Shown here piece by piece: positions 57,294 through 64,000 of a stretch of 64,000 bases of DNA (position 1 is the stretch's first letter; each line of letters opens with the position of its first letter). The notes under the pieces were generated by a model. The model did not search any database. It was not told where the DNA came from and saw only the letters and a program-made list of their open reading frames with translations. The DNA is from Sphingopyxis lindanitolerans (GTDB taxonomy: Bacteria; Pseudomonadota; Alphaproteobacteria; Sphingomonadales; Sphingomonadaceae), in assembly GCF_002993885.1 (NCBI RefSeq), contig NZ_CM009578.1, positions 2,626,009-2,690,008 on the forward strand, given 5' to 3'. The position numbers were made by a program, and so were the translations under genes.

Positions 57294-58058
57294 CTACGCC
57301 GCCGATGCGCCCGGAATTTTGGCAAGCTCCGCCGGGGTCAACACCGGTTCGTTGCGATCCTTGCGCTCGGAATAGCGATCGACAAGCTGATCGGCATGGC
57401 CGCGCGTGAGCACAGTGAACCGCACAAGCTCCTCGGCGACATCGATGATGCGGTCATAATAGCTCGATGGCAGCATGCGGCCCGCCTCGTCGAACTCCGC
57501 ATAGGCCTTGGCGACGCTCGACTGGTTGGGAATCGTGATCATCCGCATCCAGCGGCCAAGAATGCGGAGCGTGTTGACGCTGTTGAACGACTGCGAGCCC
57601 GCCGAGACCTGCATCACCGCGAGCGTCCGTCCTTGCGTCGGACGGAGGCCCTTATACGCGAGCGGCAGATGATCGACCTGCGCCTTCATGATGCCGGTGA
57701 TCTGCCCGTGGCGCTCGGGGCTGCACCAGACCTGACCTTCGGACCAAAGCGAATGCTGGCGCAGTTCCTCGACGGCGGGATGATCGTCGTCGACGATCAG
57801 GTCGGGCAGCGGCAGGTCCGACGGATCGAAGATGCGCGTTTCGCAGCCGAATAGCTGGAGCAGGCGTGCGGTCTCCTCGACCACGAGCCGCGAATAGGAG
57901 CGTTCGCGCAAGCTGCCGTAGAGCAGGAGGATGCGCGGCGCTGGATCGAGCGGGCCAAGCCCGAGGCCGGGCTGCGAGCGGATATATTCGGGACGCAGCG
58001 CCGGAAGATGATCGGGGTCGGGGAGCGTGCGCAGGCGGGAGAAGCTTGTGGCAGACAT
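57294..58058 (-). CDS. arsH: Arsenical resistance protein ArsH
   Basis: A 254-aa FMN-dependent NADPH oxidoreductase of the ArsH family, which oxidises trivalent organoarsenicals to less toxic pentavalent forms. Flavodoxin-fold FMN site [24 protein letters not shown], then [25 protein letters not shown] and the C-terminal [30 protein letters not shown]. Start MSATSF, two bases after the acr3 stop. Last gene of arsR-arsC-acr3-arsH. Confidence 0.95.
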   Translation of the reverse strand: MSATSFSRLRTLPDPDHLPALRPEYIRSQPGLGLGPLDPAPRILLLYGSLRERSYSRLVVEETARLLQLFGCETRIFDPSDLPLPDLIVDDDHPAVEELRQHSLWSEGQVWCSPERHGQITGIMKAQVDHLPLAYKGLRPTQGRTLAVMQVSAGSQSFNSVNTLRILGRWMRMITIPNQSSVAKAYAEFDEAGRMLPSSYYDRIIDVAEELVRFTVLTRGHADQLVDRYSERKDRNEPVLTPAELAKIPGASAA

Positions 58059-58060
58059 GG

Positions 58061-59125
58061 TCAATCTTTCGCGGGGGTAGAGGCCGGAAACCAACGGCGC
58101 CCGAACCAGAAGGCGACGCTGACCAGCAGAATGAGAACAGGAACCTCGACGAGCGGACCGATCACAGCGGCAAAGGCGACCGGCGATGCGAGGCCGAAGG
58201 CGGCGATCGCAACGGCGATCGCGAGCTCGAAATTATTGCCCGCCGCGGTGAAGGCGACCGCCGTCGTGCGCGGATAATCGGCTTCGATGAGCTTGCCCAT
58301 CCAGAAGCTGATGACGAACTGGACCACGAAATAGATGGTCAGCGGGATCGCGATCCGCACGACGTCGCCCGGAATGGTAACAATCTCGCTTCCCTTGAGA
58401 CTGAACATCGCGACGATCGTGAAAAGCAGCGCGACGAGCGTGATCGGCGCGATCTTGGGCAGGAAGCGCGTCTCGTACCAATCGTTGCCCTTGGCGTCCG
58501 CCAGTATCTTGCGGGTCAGGAAGCCGGCGAGGAACGGGATGCCGAGATAGATCAGAACCGCCTCGGCGACGGTCCAGAAGCTGACGTCGATCACGCTGCT
58601 TTCGAGCCCGAAGAGCGGCGGCAGCACGGTCAGGAAGAACCAGGCATAGACGCTGAAGAAGAGAATCTGAAAGATCGAGTTGAAGGCGACAAGCGCGGCG
58701 ACATATTGATTGTCGCCCTTGGCGAGCTGGTTCCACACGATTACCATCGCGATACAGCGCGCGAGGCCGATGAGGATCAGGCCCGTCATATATTCGGGCT
58801 TGTCGGACAGGAAGATCACCGCGAGCGCGAACATCAGCACCGGACCGATGATCCAGTTCTGGATCAACGAGATCGCGAGAACGCGCTTGTCCTCGAACAC
58901 CCGCGGTAGTTCTTCATAGCGGACACGCGCGAGCGGCGGATACATCATCAGGATCAGCCCGATCGCGATCGGGATGTTGGTCGAACCCCAGGAGAGGCTG
59001 TCGATTGCGGCGGGGAGCCCGGCGAAGGTCGAGCCGAGCAGCACGCCCAGCGCCATCGCGAGGAAGATCCACAAGGTCAGAAAGCGGTTGAGGAACGACA
59101 GGCGTTCGCGCTTCGGTTGCGTCAA
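58061..59125 (-). CDS. acr3: ACR3-family arsenite efflux transporter
   Basis: A 354-aa arsenite exporter of the ACR3 (BART) family with about ten helices. The conserved Cys in TM4 is Cys124 in [15 protein letters not shown]; the second motif [20 protein letters not shown] is also present. Starts at TTG with AGGAG eight bases upstream, an uncommon start codon. Lies 11 bp after arsC. Confidence 0.95.
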   Translation of the reverse strand: MTQPKRERLSFLNRFLTLWIFLAMALGVLLGSTFAGLPAAIDSLSWGSTNIPIAIGLILMMYPPLARVRYEELPRVFEDKRVLAISLIQNWIIGPVLMFALAVIFLSDKPEYMTGLILIGLARCIAMVIVWNQLAKGDNQYVAALVAFNSIFQILFFSVYAWFFLTVLPPLFGLESSVIDVSFWTVAEAVLIYLGIPFLAGFLTRKILADAKGNDWYETRFLPKIAPITLVALLFTIVAMFSLKGSEIVTIPGDVVRIAIPLTIYFVVQFVISFWMGKLIEADYPRTTAVAFTAAGNNFELAIAVAIAAFGLASPVAFAAVIGPLVEVPVLILLVSVAFWFGRRWFPASTPAKD

Positions 59126-59136
59126 CTTATCTCTCC

Positions 59137-59565
59137 TCAGGCGCCGAGGCGATTGCCGGCGTCGTCGATTAGCTGTTCGCCGTCTTCCTTGGCGAAGGCG
59201 CCGCGCTGTCGCGCCGGGATAAGGTCGAGCACCGCTTCCGATGGACGGCAGAGCTTCACGCCGAGCGGCGAGACGACGAGCGGCCGGTTGATCAGGATCG
59301 GATGCGCCATCATCGCGTCGATGAGGGCGTCGTCCTCAAGGCCGGGGTCGCCGAGATCGAGATCGGCATAGGGCGTGCCCTTTTCGCGGAGAAGGGCGCG
59401 GGGGGCGATGCCCGCGCGCGCGATCAGCTGTTCAAGCAGCGCGCGCGACGGGGGCGTCTTCAGATATTCGACCACATGCGGCTCGATGCCGGCGTTGCGG
59501 ATCATCGCCAGCGTGTTGCGCGACGTTCCGCAATCGGGATTATGGTAGATGATGATGTCGTTCAC
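59137..59565 (-). CDS. arsC: Arsenate reductase ArsC (glutaredoxin-coupled type)
   Basis: A 142-aa reductase turning arsenate into arsenite with glutaredoxin and GSH. The catalytic Cys is Cys12 in [15 protein letters not shown], the number of the R773 enzyme. The basic triad region [21 protein letters not shown] is present. GTG start with AAGGA upstream, chosen over an upstream ATG inside arsR. Product arsenite goes to ACR3. Confidence 0.94.
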   Translation of the reverse strand: MNDIIIYHNPDCGTSRNTLAMIRNAGIEPHVVEYLKTPPSRALLEQLIARAGIAPRALLREKGTPYADLDLGDPGLEDDALIDAMMAHPILINRPLVVSPLGVKLCRPSEAVLDLIPARQRGAFAKEDGEQLIDDAGNRLGA

Positions 59566-59575
59566 GTGAGATCCT

Positions 59576-59905
59576 TCAGCAGCAGGCAAGTTCCGCGAGC
59601 AGCGGTTCGCAAAGCTCGGGTCGTCCCTGGCAGCAGTCCTTTGCGAGGAAGAGCATTAGGCCTTTAAGCGTGTCGATCTCGGCGCGCTGGATAAACTGAC
59701 GTCCACGTTTCTCGGATTTGACCAGACCTGCCTTGGCTAAAACGGCGAGATGGGTCGAAAATGTACTTTGTGTCAGGCCCGACGCCTCGACGAGCTGGCC
59801 GGTCGAAAGCCCTTCGGGTTCATGCTGGACAAGCAAGCGGTAGGCTTCGAGACGGGTCGGATGTGCCAGCGCAGCGAGCGCGGCAAGGGCGGTGTCGGTC
59901 TTCAT
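59576..59905 (-). CDS. arsR: ArsR-family arsenite repressor
   Basis: A 109-aa winged-helix repressor: LAHPTRLEAYRLLVQHEPEGLSTGQLVEASGLTQSTFSTHLAVLAKAGLVKSEKRGR. The typical ELCVCDL site of helix alpha-3 is missing. Instead a C-terminal Cys cluster (Cys91, Cys92, Cys99, Cys108, Cys109) resembles the C-terminal As(III) site of Acidithiobacillus/Corynebacterium-type ArsR. First gene of the ars operon. Confidence 0.93.
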   Translation of the reverse strand: MKTDTALAALAALAHPTRLEAYRLLVQHEPEGLSTGQLVEASGLTQSTFSTHLAVLAKAGLVKSEKRGRQFIQRAEIDTLKGLMLFLAKDCCQGRPELCEPLLAELACC

Positions 59906-59907
59906 TC

Positions 59908-59960
59908 ATCGGGATTATCCGATAGGTATAGGGGCGTCAAGACCCATCGGAAAAATACGA
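59908..59960 (-). promoter_or_regulatory. arsR promoter and candidate ArsR operator
   Basis: On the minus strand TTGACG (59960-59955) is a -35 element, followed about 15 bases later by GATAAT. The inverted repeat ATCGG-N6-CCGAT (59908-59923) overlaps the -10 and lies just before the arsR start, where ArsR repression would act. Confidence 0.6.
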
Positions 59961-60074
59961 TACATAGCGGCTGCTTCGCTGTAGCGCCGCCAACACGACG
60001 CCGGACGGAAGGCCTTGATTGCCCGGAGGCGGCAGGCCAGTCTGTCCAATCTCCTATCCTGAAACGGTGAAAAC

Positions 60075-60560
60075 ATGGATGTTCGTCAGATAGTCATGGA
60101 GGACGCACCGGCAGTTCAGGCAATTTACGCACCTTATGTAGCCGCCACGACGATCTCGTTCGAGGAGGTGCCGCCCGACATCATGGAAGTTGAACGGCGC
60201 ATCGCCGCCATCGTGCCGCACTATCCCTATCTCGTGGCCGAAGTGGACCGGCGGGTTGTCGGTTACGCCTACGCCTCCGAGCACCGGACCCGCGCTGCCT
60301 ACCGGACATCTGTCGACGTGACAGTCTATGTGGCGCCTGGCGCGCAACGAAGCGGCATAGCGCGCTCCCTATATTCTCGTCTGCTCCCGGCAGCAGCAAG
60401 CTTGGGCTATCACGCTGCCTTTGCCGGCATCGCGCTGCCAAATGAGGCGAGTATCGGGCTCCACGAATCTATGGGCTTCGAGCTGGTCGGCATCTATCGC
60501 GAGGTTGGACGAAAATTTGATGCTTGGCACGATGTCGGTTGGTGGCAACGGCTGCTGTGA
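60075..60560 (+). CDS. GNAT acetyltransferase, ArsN1-like (arsinothricin/phosphinothricin type)
   Basis: A 161-aa GNAT enzyme of the Pat/Bar group: IYAPYVAATTISFEEVPP, RTSVDVTVYVAPGAQRSGIARSLY (acetyl-CoA loop Q-R-S-G-I/A), GIALPNEASIGLHESMGFELVGIYREVGRKFDAWHDVGWWQR. These segments are shared by phosphinothricin acetyltransferases and ArsN1 arsinothricin acetyltransferases. The position divergent from the ars operon favours ArsN1, which inactivates the arsenic antibiotic arsinothricin. Confidence 0.85.
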   Translation: MDVRQIVMEDAPAVQAIYAPYVAATTISFEEVPPDIMEVERRIAAIVPHYPYLVAEVDRRVVGYAYASEHRTRAAYRTSVDVTVYVAPGAQRSGIARSLYSRLLPAAASLGYHAAFAGIALPNEASIGLHESMGFELVGIYREVGRKFDAWHDVGWWQRLL

Positions 60561-60684
60561 GCGATGCGGTGATCCCCGAAGGGCGAACGACCGCCTACGA
60601 TTTGCGCCCAGAGGAAGGCCCGCTGTGGCGGGAGACGTGCGATCTTCCGCTATCCCCGGCCTCAACTAGAAGCTCATAATTTAT

Positions 60685-61953
60685 CTAGGCTGCCAGTTGC
60701 ATAGCTTGCATTTTCTCGGCGCCGCGCGCGAGCAATCGTTCAATCTCGCTGGATGTTCGCTCCACCGCCAGCTTTAGCGCTTCGTCGATATGGACATAGT
60801 CCTGCGTCACATTCTGCGACGCATGGCCGAGCATAGCGCGAATTGTGAGTTCAGAAAATCCGAGGTCGCCGGCAACACTTCCGAAGGTGTGGCGAAGCGT
60901 ATGCGGTGTGATGCCTTTGATCCCTGCCAAGCCGCAAACTCGCTTTAGGCAATCGCTGACCGCAGTGAACGGGCCCTCGCCGACCGCTGATGGAAACAAG
61001 TGCGGGTTGCCGACAATTTCCGCCTGCGCTTCGAGCACACGGATTGCGGCGGGCCCAATCGCGCGAATTTGCGCGCCGCCCTTGGTATCGGGAAACATGA
61101 CATAGCCGCGATCGGAGCGCAGCCAGCTGCGGTGCATCGCTTGGCCTTCCTGACGGCGATAGCCGGTCAGGAGCAAGGTGCGCAGCACGCCGAGGGCGAC
61201 CGGGTTTTCCCCGCCAGCCTCGGCATAGGCGATTGCCTTTCCGAGCATCTCGATCTCCGCGGCGCTCAGGCGCCGGGTTCTTTTCTTTCCGGCGAGTTTC
61301 TTTGCCCCGAGCGTCGGATGGGTTTCGAGCAGGCCCTTATGCTTGGCGTGCCCGAGGATCGCCTGGAGCGTGCCTACGCAGCGACCCGCGACGCCGGGGC
61401 CACCGGTTGCCTTTCCCCCACGGCCTCCCGTCCGGGGCTTCGCAGTCTTGCCGTTCTTTACGTCGGTCTGCATCTGCTCGACGATCGCAATTGTCAGATG
61501 CTTGACGATCCGGTTGCCGATCAGTGGGCCGATATGCGTGCGGATACGGCTCTCATCCAGATCGAGCGACGATGTTTTGATGGGGACGTTCTTCCGGCCG
61601 AGAATGTTCCCGGCCCGAGCCTCTTCGAGATACCAGCTGCACATCTCGGAAACCGTCATACCCTTGCGAACCTGGCGGACCTTGTCGGCTGGATCTTCTC
61701 CAACAATGACCTCAGCCAGTTTCAGTTTCGCGAGATCGCGAGCCCGGTCGACAGTCAGCACGCCAAATCGTCCGAGGTTCATACGACGCTTGATGCCCTC
61801 GGCATTTCGATACTGGACGACAAAGGTCTTGATACCCGACGCCATGATCCGAAGACCGAAGCCCTTCACGTCGGTATCCCACAGAATGACTTGTTTCGCT
61901 TTTGGCGGAACGAGGGCGTCTATGGCCCGCTTGGTCAACTTCACTATCGGCAT
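60685..61953 (-). CDS. P4-type tyrosine integrase
   Basis: A 422-aa site-specific recombinase. N-terminal arm-DNA-binding domain (DUF4102: LWDTDVKGFGLRIMASGIKTFVVQYRNAEG). The catalytic residues Arg266 (TGYRRQE), His351 and Arg354 (HTLRHTF), His of LGHAS and Tyr386 (QDYVHID) are all intact. The start is MPIVKL; a longer upstream frame runs toward the tRNA fragment and is not conserved. It lies about 180 bp from the 3' tRNA-Gly fragment, as expected for an integrative element using that tRNA. Confidence 0.93.
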   Translation of the reverse strand: MPIVKLTKRAIDALVPPKAKQVILWDTDVKGFGLRIMASGIKTFVVQYRNAEGIKRRMNLGRFGVLTVDRARDLAKLKLAEVIVGEDPADKVRQVRKGMTVSEMCSWYLEEARAGNILGRKNVPIKTSSLDLDESRIRTHIGPLIGNRIVKHLTIAIVEQMQTDVKNGKTAKPRTGGRGGKATGGPGVAGRCVGTLQAILGHAKHKGLLETHPTLGAKKLAGKKRTRRLSAAEIEMLGKAIAYAEAGGENPVALGVLRTLLLTGYRRQEGQAMHRSWLRSDRGYVMFPDTKGGAQIRAIGPAAIRVLEAQAEIVGNPHLFPSAVGEGPFTAVSDCLKRVCGLAGIKGITPHTLRHTFGSVAGDLGFSELTIRAMLGHASQNVTQDYVHIDEALKLAVERTSSEIERLLARGAEKMQAMQLAA

Positions 61954-62131
61954 GCGCACCTCCTGTTGGAGACACAGCCTCGAAAATCGTCCGTGTCTCC
62001 AATGTGTCTCCAAATTCGCGGAAAAAGGGGACAGCCGCAGGATACAATAGGTCGAATAGCTTTTCAACAAATAGTGGAAAAATAGGGACATAGCGTAGTA
62101 TCGGAAGGTATCGAAAAGGTAGAACGGCAAG

Positions 62132-62176
62132 TTGCCAAGGTTGGGGTCGAGGGTTCGAATCCCTTCGCCCGCTCCA
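62132..62176 (+). repeat. Attachment site: 3' fragment of tRNA-Gly(GCC)
   Basis: 45 bp equal to the 3' part of a tRNA-Gly gene: it starts at the anticodon loop (TTGCCAAGG), includes the variable region, the T-arm GGGTTCGAATCCC, the acceptor strand CGCCCGC, discriminator T and CCA. The 5' half (acceptor strand, D-arm) is absent, so this is not a functional tRNA but the duplicated 3' end left by integration. It marks the right end of an element carrying the adjacent integrase. Confidence 0.85.
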
Positions 62177-62285
62177 ATTTTTATCTCAAAATCAAAGGTT
62201 TGCGGGCTTTCTATTTTCGCCCCCGCTTTCGATTTGCGCTCAGTTCACCACCGGTTCACCACCGCAGCTGTGGTTCACGGATACC
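62177..62285. repeat. Spacer between two tRNA fragments with an 11-bp tandem repeat
   Basis: Contains GTTCACCACCG twice in tandem (62243-62253 and 62254-62264) and a nearby GTGGTTCAC on the opposite arm, forming possible inverted pairs. Otherwise A/T-richer than flanks and non-coding. Confidence 0.6.
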
Positions 62286-62325
62286 CAAGGGAACGTCACA
62301 GGTTCGGATCCTGTCGGGTGCACCA
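62286..62325 (+). repeat. Second tRNA 3' fragment, tRNA-Arg-like
   Basis: About 40 bp with the order anticodon-stem 3' strand (AAGGGAACG), T-arm CAGGTTCGGATCCTG, acceptor strand CGGGTGC, discriminator A and CCA. It fits the 3' end of a tRNA-Arg whose acceptor would begin GCACCCG. The 5' half is missing. Probably the attachment site of an earlier, second element. Confidence 0.65.
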
Positions 62326-62329
62326 TTCT

Positions 62330-62880
62330 CGAACAAAAGAGAGAACTGCGGCGTGGTTTTGGCCACGCCCGCTGCCGCACTCCGGGCCAGCACGGCTTTG
62401 GAGCCGCTGATGCGGATTTCCCGGTCGTTCACACGCACCTCGCTGAGCAGCAGCCGGGCCAAGCTGGTCGCCGCGATGCTGCGGGCGAGATGCGGCCAGA
62501 TGTGACGACCGAAGGCATCGTGGGTGCGTTTCACGATCTGCGCGGGGATCGGCCAGGCACCCATCTGTTTGCCCCAGCGGTTGATCCAGAGCCGGTCGGT
62601 CATGCCGCCATCGCCGTGCACCAGCAGCCTACGCCGGTGATCGCGCAGCCAGATGTCAATATAAGGACTGAGAGCCGGTGACAGCTCCGCCTGATAGGGA
62701 TGCGCGGTCTTGGTCTCTTCCTCGGTGAAGAAGAGGCGATAACGGTCGCAGTCGAACAGCAGATGCCGTACGATTTCGATGGCCGTCAGGTTGGCGAGCC
62801 GTAAGATCGGACAACTGGCAAGGATCGCGATCAGCAGCCCATCGCGGATGCAAGTGGCGGCATGATAGCGATCGCCCGTC
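62330..62880 (-). pseudogene. Chimeric recombinase remnant: tyrosine-recombinase fragment joined to a serine-recombinase tail
   Basis: From about 62880 to 62453 the reading is like an XerC/phage-type integrase catalytic domain: GLLIAILASCPILRLANLTAI (first Arg box), FFTEEETKTAHPYQAELSP and HLARSIAATS (HxxR box), but no catalytic Tyr follows. In the same frame the next segment VRVNDREIRISGSKAVLARSAAAG is like the C-terminal tail of large serine recombinases, which then runs into the tRNA-Arg-like fragment. The N-terminus is lost at the junction with istB. Non-functional. Confidence 0.75.
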
Positions 62881-62889
62881 TTCAGCGTG

Positions 62890-63264
62890 GTGACACGCCT
62901 CGAAGAGGAGACCCGGATCGGCAAGGGCGGCACCCTGGCGGCGCAGCTGTCGCGGTTCGACCTCATCGTGCTGGAAGAGCTTGGATGTCGGCCGTTCGCA
63001 CGCTCGGGAGGGCAGTTGCTGTTCCACCTCATCAGCAAGCTTTATGAGCACCAGCGTCATCATCACCACGAACCTCGCGTTCGGCGAGTGGCCTGCTCGC
63101 GATCGGGCTCGGACCGGCGGCGCCTCGATCGTGCGCTCTTCGGCGATCCCAAGCCTGTCCTGAGCTTGTCGAAGGGATGACCACGGCGCTGCTCGACCGC
63201 GTCACCCACCACTGCGATATCGTCGAGACGGGCAACGATAGCTGGCGCTTCAAAAACCGCAGCT
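62890..63264 (+). pseudogene. Broken IS21-type istB (transposition helper ATPase)
   Basis: C-terminal istB sequence in three frames: RLEEETRIGKGGTLAAQLSRFDLIVLEELG and the [16 protein letters not shown] segment in one, then [14 protein letters not shown] in a second, then [27 protein letters not shown] in a third. Lesions: a probable 2-base loss near 63047, about 40 bases of foreign sequence near 63095-63137 after GEWP, and a 23-base insertion at 63154-63176. The N-terminal Walker region is missing. Confidence 0.85.
63154..63176. repeat. Short interspersed repeat inserted in istB
   Basis: The 23-base unit begins CCTGTCCTGAGC and ends TTGTCGAAGGG. It interrupts the istB reading between GATCCCAAG and ATGACCACG. 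Its GAGCTTGTCGAAGG core is the kind of short repeat found many times in sphingomonad and related genomes. Confidence 0.65.
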
Positions 63265-63296
63265 GACCGCCACCTTCGCCGCCTTCAAAAATCTAT

Positions 63297-63355
63297 CTTG
63301 CGCTGCGTGCGCCTCCGGTCGGGCTACGCCCGCCCTCCGCCGCACGCAGCGCAAG
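63297..63355. repeat. Long inverted repeat downstream of istB
   Basis: CTTGCGCTGCGTGCG (63297-63311) is perfectly complementary to 63341-63355, with a 29-base GC-rich loop that can pair further (GTCGGGC with GCCCGCC). It lies between the istB remnant and the transposase remnant and may be part of the IS21 element's right end or an independent hairpin unit. Confidence 0.7.
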
Positions 63356-63434
63356 GCTCACCTCAACAAACCCTATCATATCCGGATGAGGGTCCTTCTT
63401 CGACGCCGATCGGGGGTCCCGTTTGGGCTCTGAC

Positions 63435-64000
63435 TCACTTTTGGTGCAATACAGAGGGATGATCGCGAGGTGGCATCAGCCTCGCCCGCAGCAAATCGAG
63501 CTTGGCGCGTCCATACATCTGGCGTTTGACGAGCTTCAACTTCGTGATCTGTCCTTCCGTTTGCCCGTTGGACCAGGGCTCCACGATAGCGGCCTTCACG
63601 GCATTCCAGTCGTCGCTCAAGCCATTCGCAAACGAACGAAGCGGAGTTTTCCGGGCTTCGTCGATCCATGTGGCGAGCTCGAAGTCTTTCTGTTGCCTGA
63701 TGATCCGGTGGAATCGGTCGGCAAGATTTCGAACGACGACGAGCGCCGGCACGGCGGCTTCAATCGTCGCGATAAGCGTGGCTTCTGATTTCGAGAGTTG
63801 ATCGCGGGCCATCGTCATAAGCCGGGCAATCACACGGGCTGATGGAATGACGCGCGACACGTTGTTCGGAGCTGCCTCGTTGCGCCTCCGCCGCGTCGCC
63901 CATTCTGCAACGACACGCAGGCTTCCGTTAAAGCCGATGATTTTGAGCCGCCGCCAGAGTTCGGCACCATTCCGGCAACCGGAACGCCATTCGGCATCGA
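63435..64000 (-). CDS. ISL3-family transposase, C-terminal part
   Basis: About 188 residues of a DDE transposase of the ISL3 (IS204/IS1001) type, open to the window edge: WATRRRRNEAAPNNVSRV, then the conserved catalytic-end motif PWSNGQTEGQITKLKLVKRQMYGRAKLDLLRARLM. The final catalytic Glu lies in GQTEGQITKLK. The N-terminal zinc-finger and the first catalytic residues must lie beyond 64000. An in-frame GTG at 63860 is not a true start. A plus-strand GATGAGGG region left of it could hold the element end but was not resolved. Confidence 0.88.
   Translation of the reverse strand, partial: DAEWRSGCRNGAELWRRLKIIGFNGSLRVVAEWATRRRRNEAAPNNVSRVIPSARVIARLMTMARDQLSKSEATLIATIEAAVPALVVVRNLADRFHRIIRQQKDFELATWIDEARKTPLRSFANGLSDDWNAVKAAIVEPWSNGQTEGQITKLKLVKRQMYGRAKLDLLRARLMPPRDHPSVLHQK

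Noticed and set aside
62177..62285. CRISPR array
   Set aside because: Only two adjacent 11-bp units without spacers; no cas genes in the window.
62132..62325. Functional tRNA genes
   Set aside because: Both fragments lack the 5' acceptor strand, D-arm and most of the anticodon arm.
62887..63180. An intact 97-codon gene
   Set aside because: It is a frame piece of a broken istB; neighbouring family sequence continues in two other frames.

Overview
The window looks like DNA of an alphaproteobacterium of the Sphingomonadaceae (Sphingopyxis/Sphingobium type). This is inferred from the very GC-rich, GC-ending codons, the Caulobacter/sphingomonad-type TonB-dependent receptors with 'IVVTG' plugs, the CopA-CopB order with CopB following the multicopper oxidase, and the gene content; no rRNA or marker gene confirms it. 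It is almost entirely a metal and metalloid resistance block. Its right edge carries an integrase, two 3' tRNA fragments and broken mobile DNA, so it is best read as the right part of a genomic island or other mobile replicon region.

Layout. 1-2.8 kb (minus): the end of a first CzcCB efflux system with a His-rich exported protein. 3.05-13.7 kb (plus): a CadR-type operator, then DUF3703, a CzcI-like His-rich protein, a complete CzcCBA pump, a DUF305 lipoprotein, a CzcD-type CDF exporter and a P1B-4 ATPase (Zn/Cd/Co type). 13.7-16.8 kb: SRPBCC protein, DsbB, DsbA, an AraC regulator and a methyltransferase. 16.8-21.6 kb: DUF5990, MerR with its operator, MerT, a Cys-rich GDCCVxC protein, a cytochrome c-FTR1 fusion with a Fur-like box, and a divergent CDF exporter/CadR pair. 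21.6-34.4 kb (minus): copper operons (CopC, CopD, AraC, methyltransferase, CopA ATPase, NTF2-like protein, two small exported proteins, CusCBA, CusF). 34.5-40.3 kb (plus): a CnrYXH-like sigma/anti-sigma/sensor set, the multicopper oxidase CopA, CopB, a DUF305 membrane protein, a DUF411/CopG protein and a lipoprotein.

40.6-57.1 kb is a nutrient or metallophore uptake region. It has one TonB receptor; a LysR-controlled amino-acid ABC importer whose two permease subunits are one polypeptide and whose operon holds a cystathionine beta-lyase; a second TonB receptor with two PepSY membrane proteins; a HutC-type repressor with matching operators; and a hydrolase/methyltransferase/AraC group. 57.3-60.6 kb is an arsenic operon (arsR-arsC-acr3-arsH) with a divergent ArsN1-like acetyltransferase. 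60.7-64.0 kb holds a P4-type integrase, a 3' tRNA-Gly fragment, a 3' tRNA-Arg-like fragment, a chimeric recombinase remnant, a broken IS21-type istB and the C-terminal part of an ISL3-type transposase.

How it works together: P-type ATPases and CDF proteins move metal ions from cytoplasm to periplasm; CBA pumps carry them across the envelope; CopA/CopB/CusF and the His- or Met-rich exported proteins bind or oxidise metal in the periplasm; MerR/CadR/ArsR regulators and a CnrX-like periplasmic sensor supply control. Coordinates of starts were chosen from Shine-Dalgarno spacing, ATGA overlaps and signal peptides; no searches could be run.
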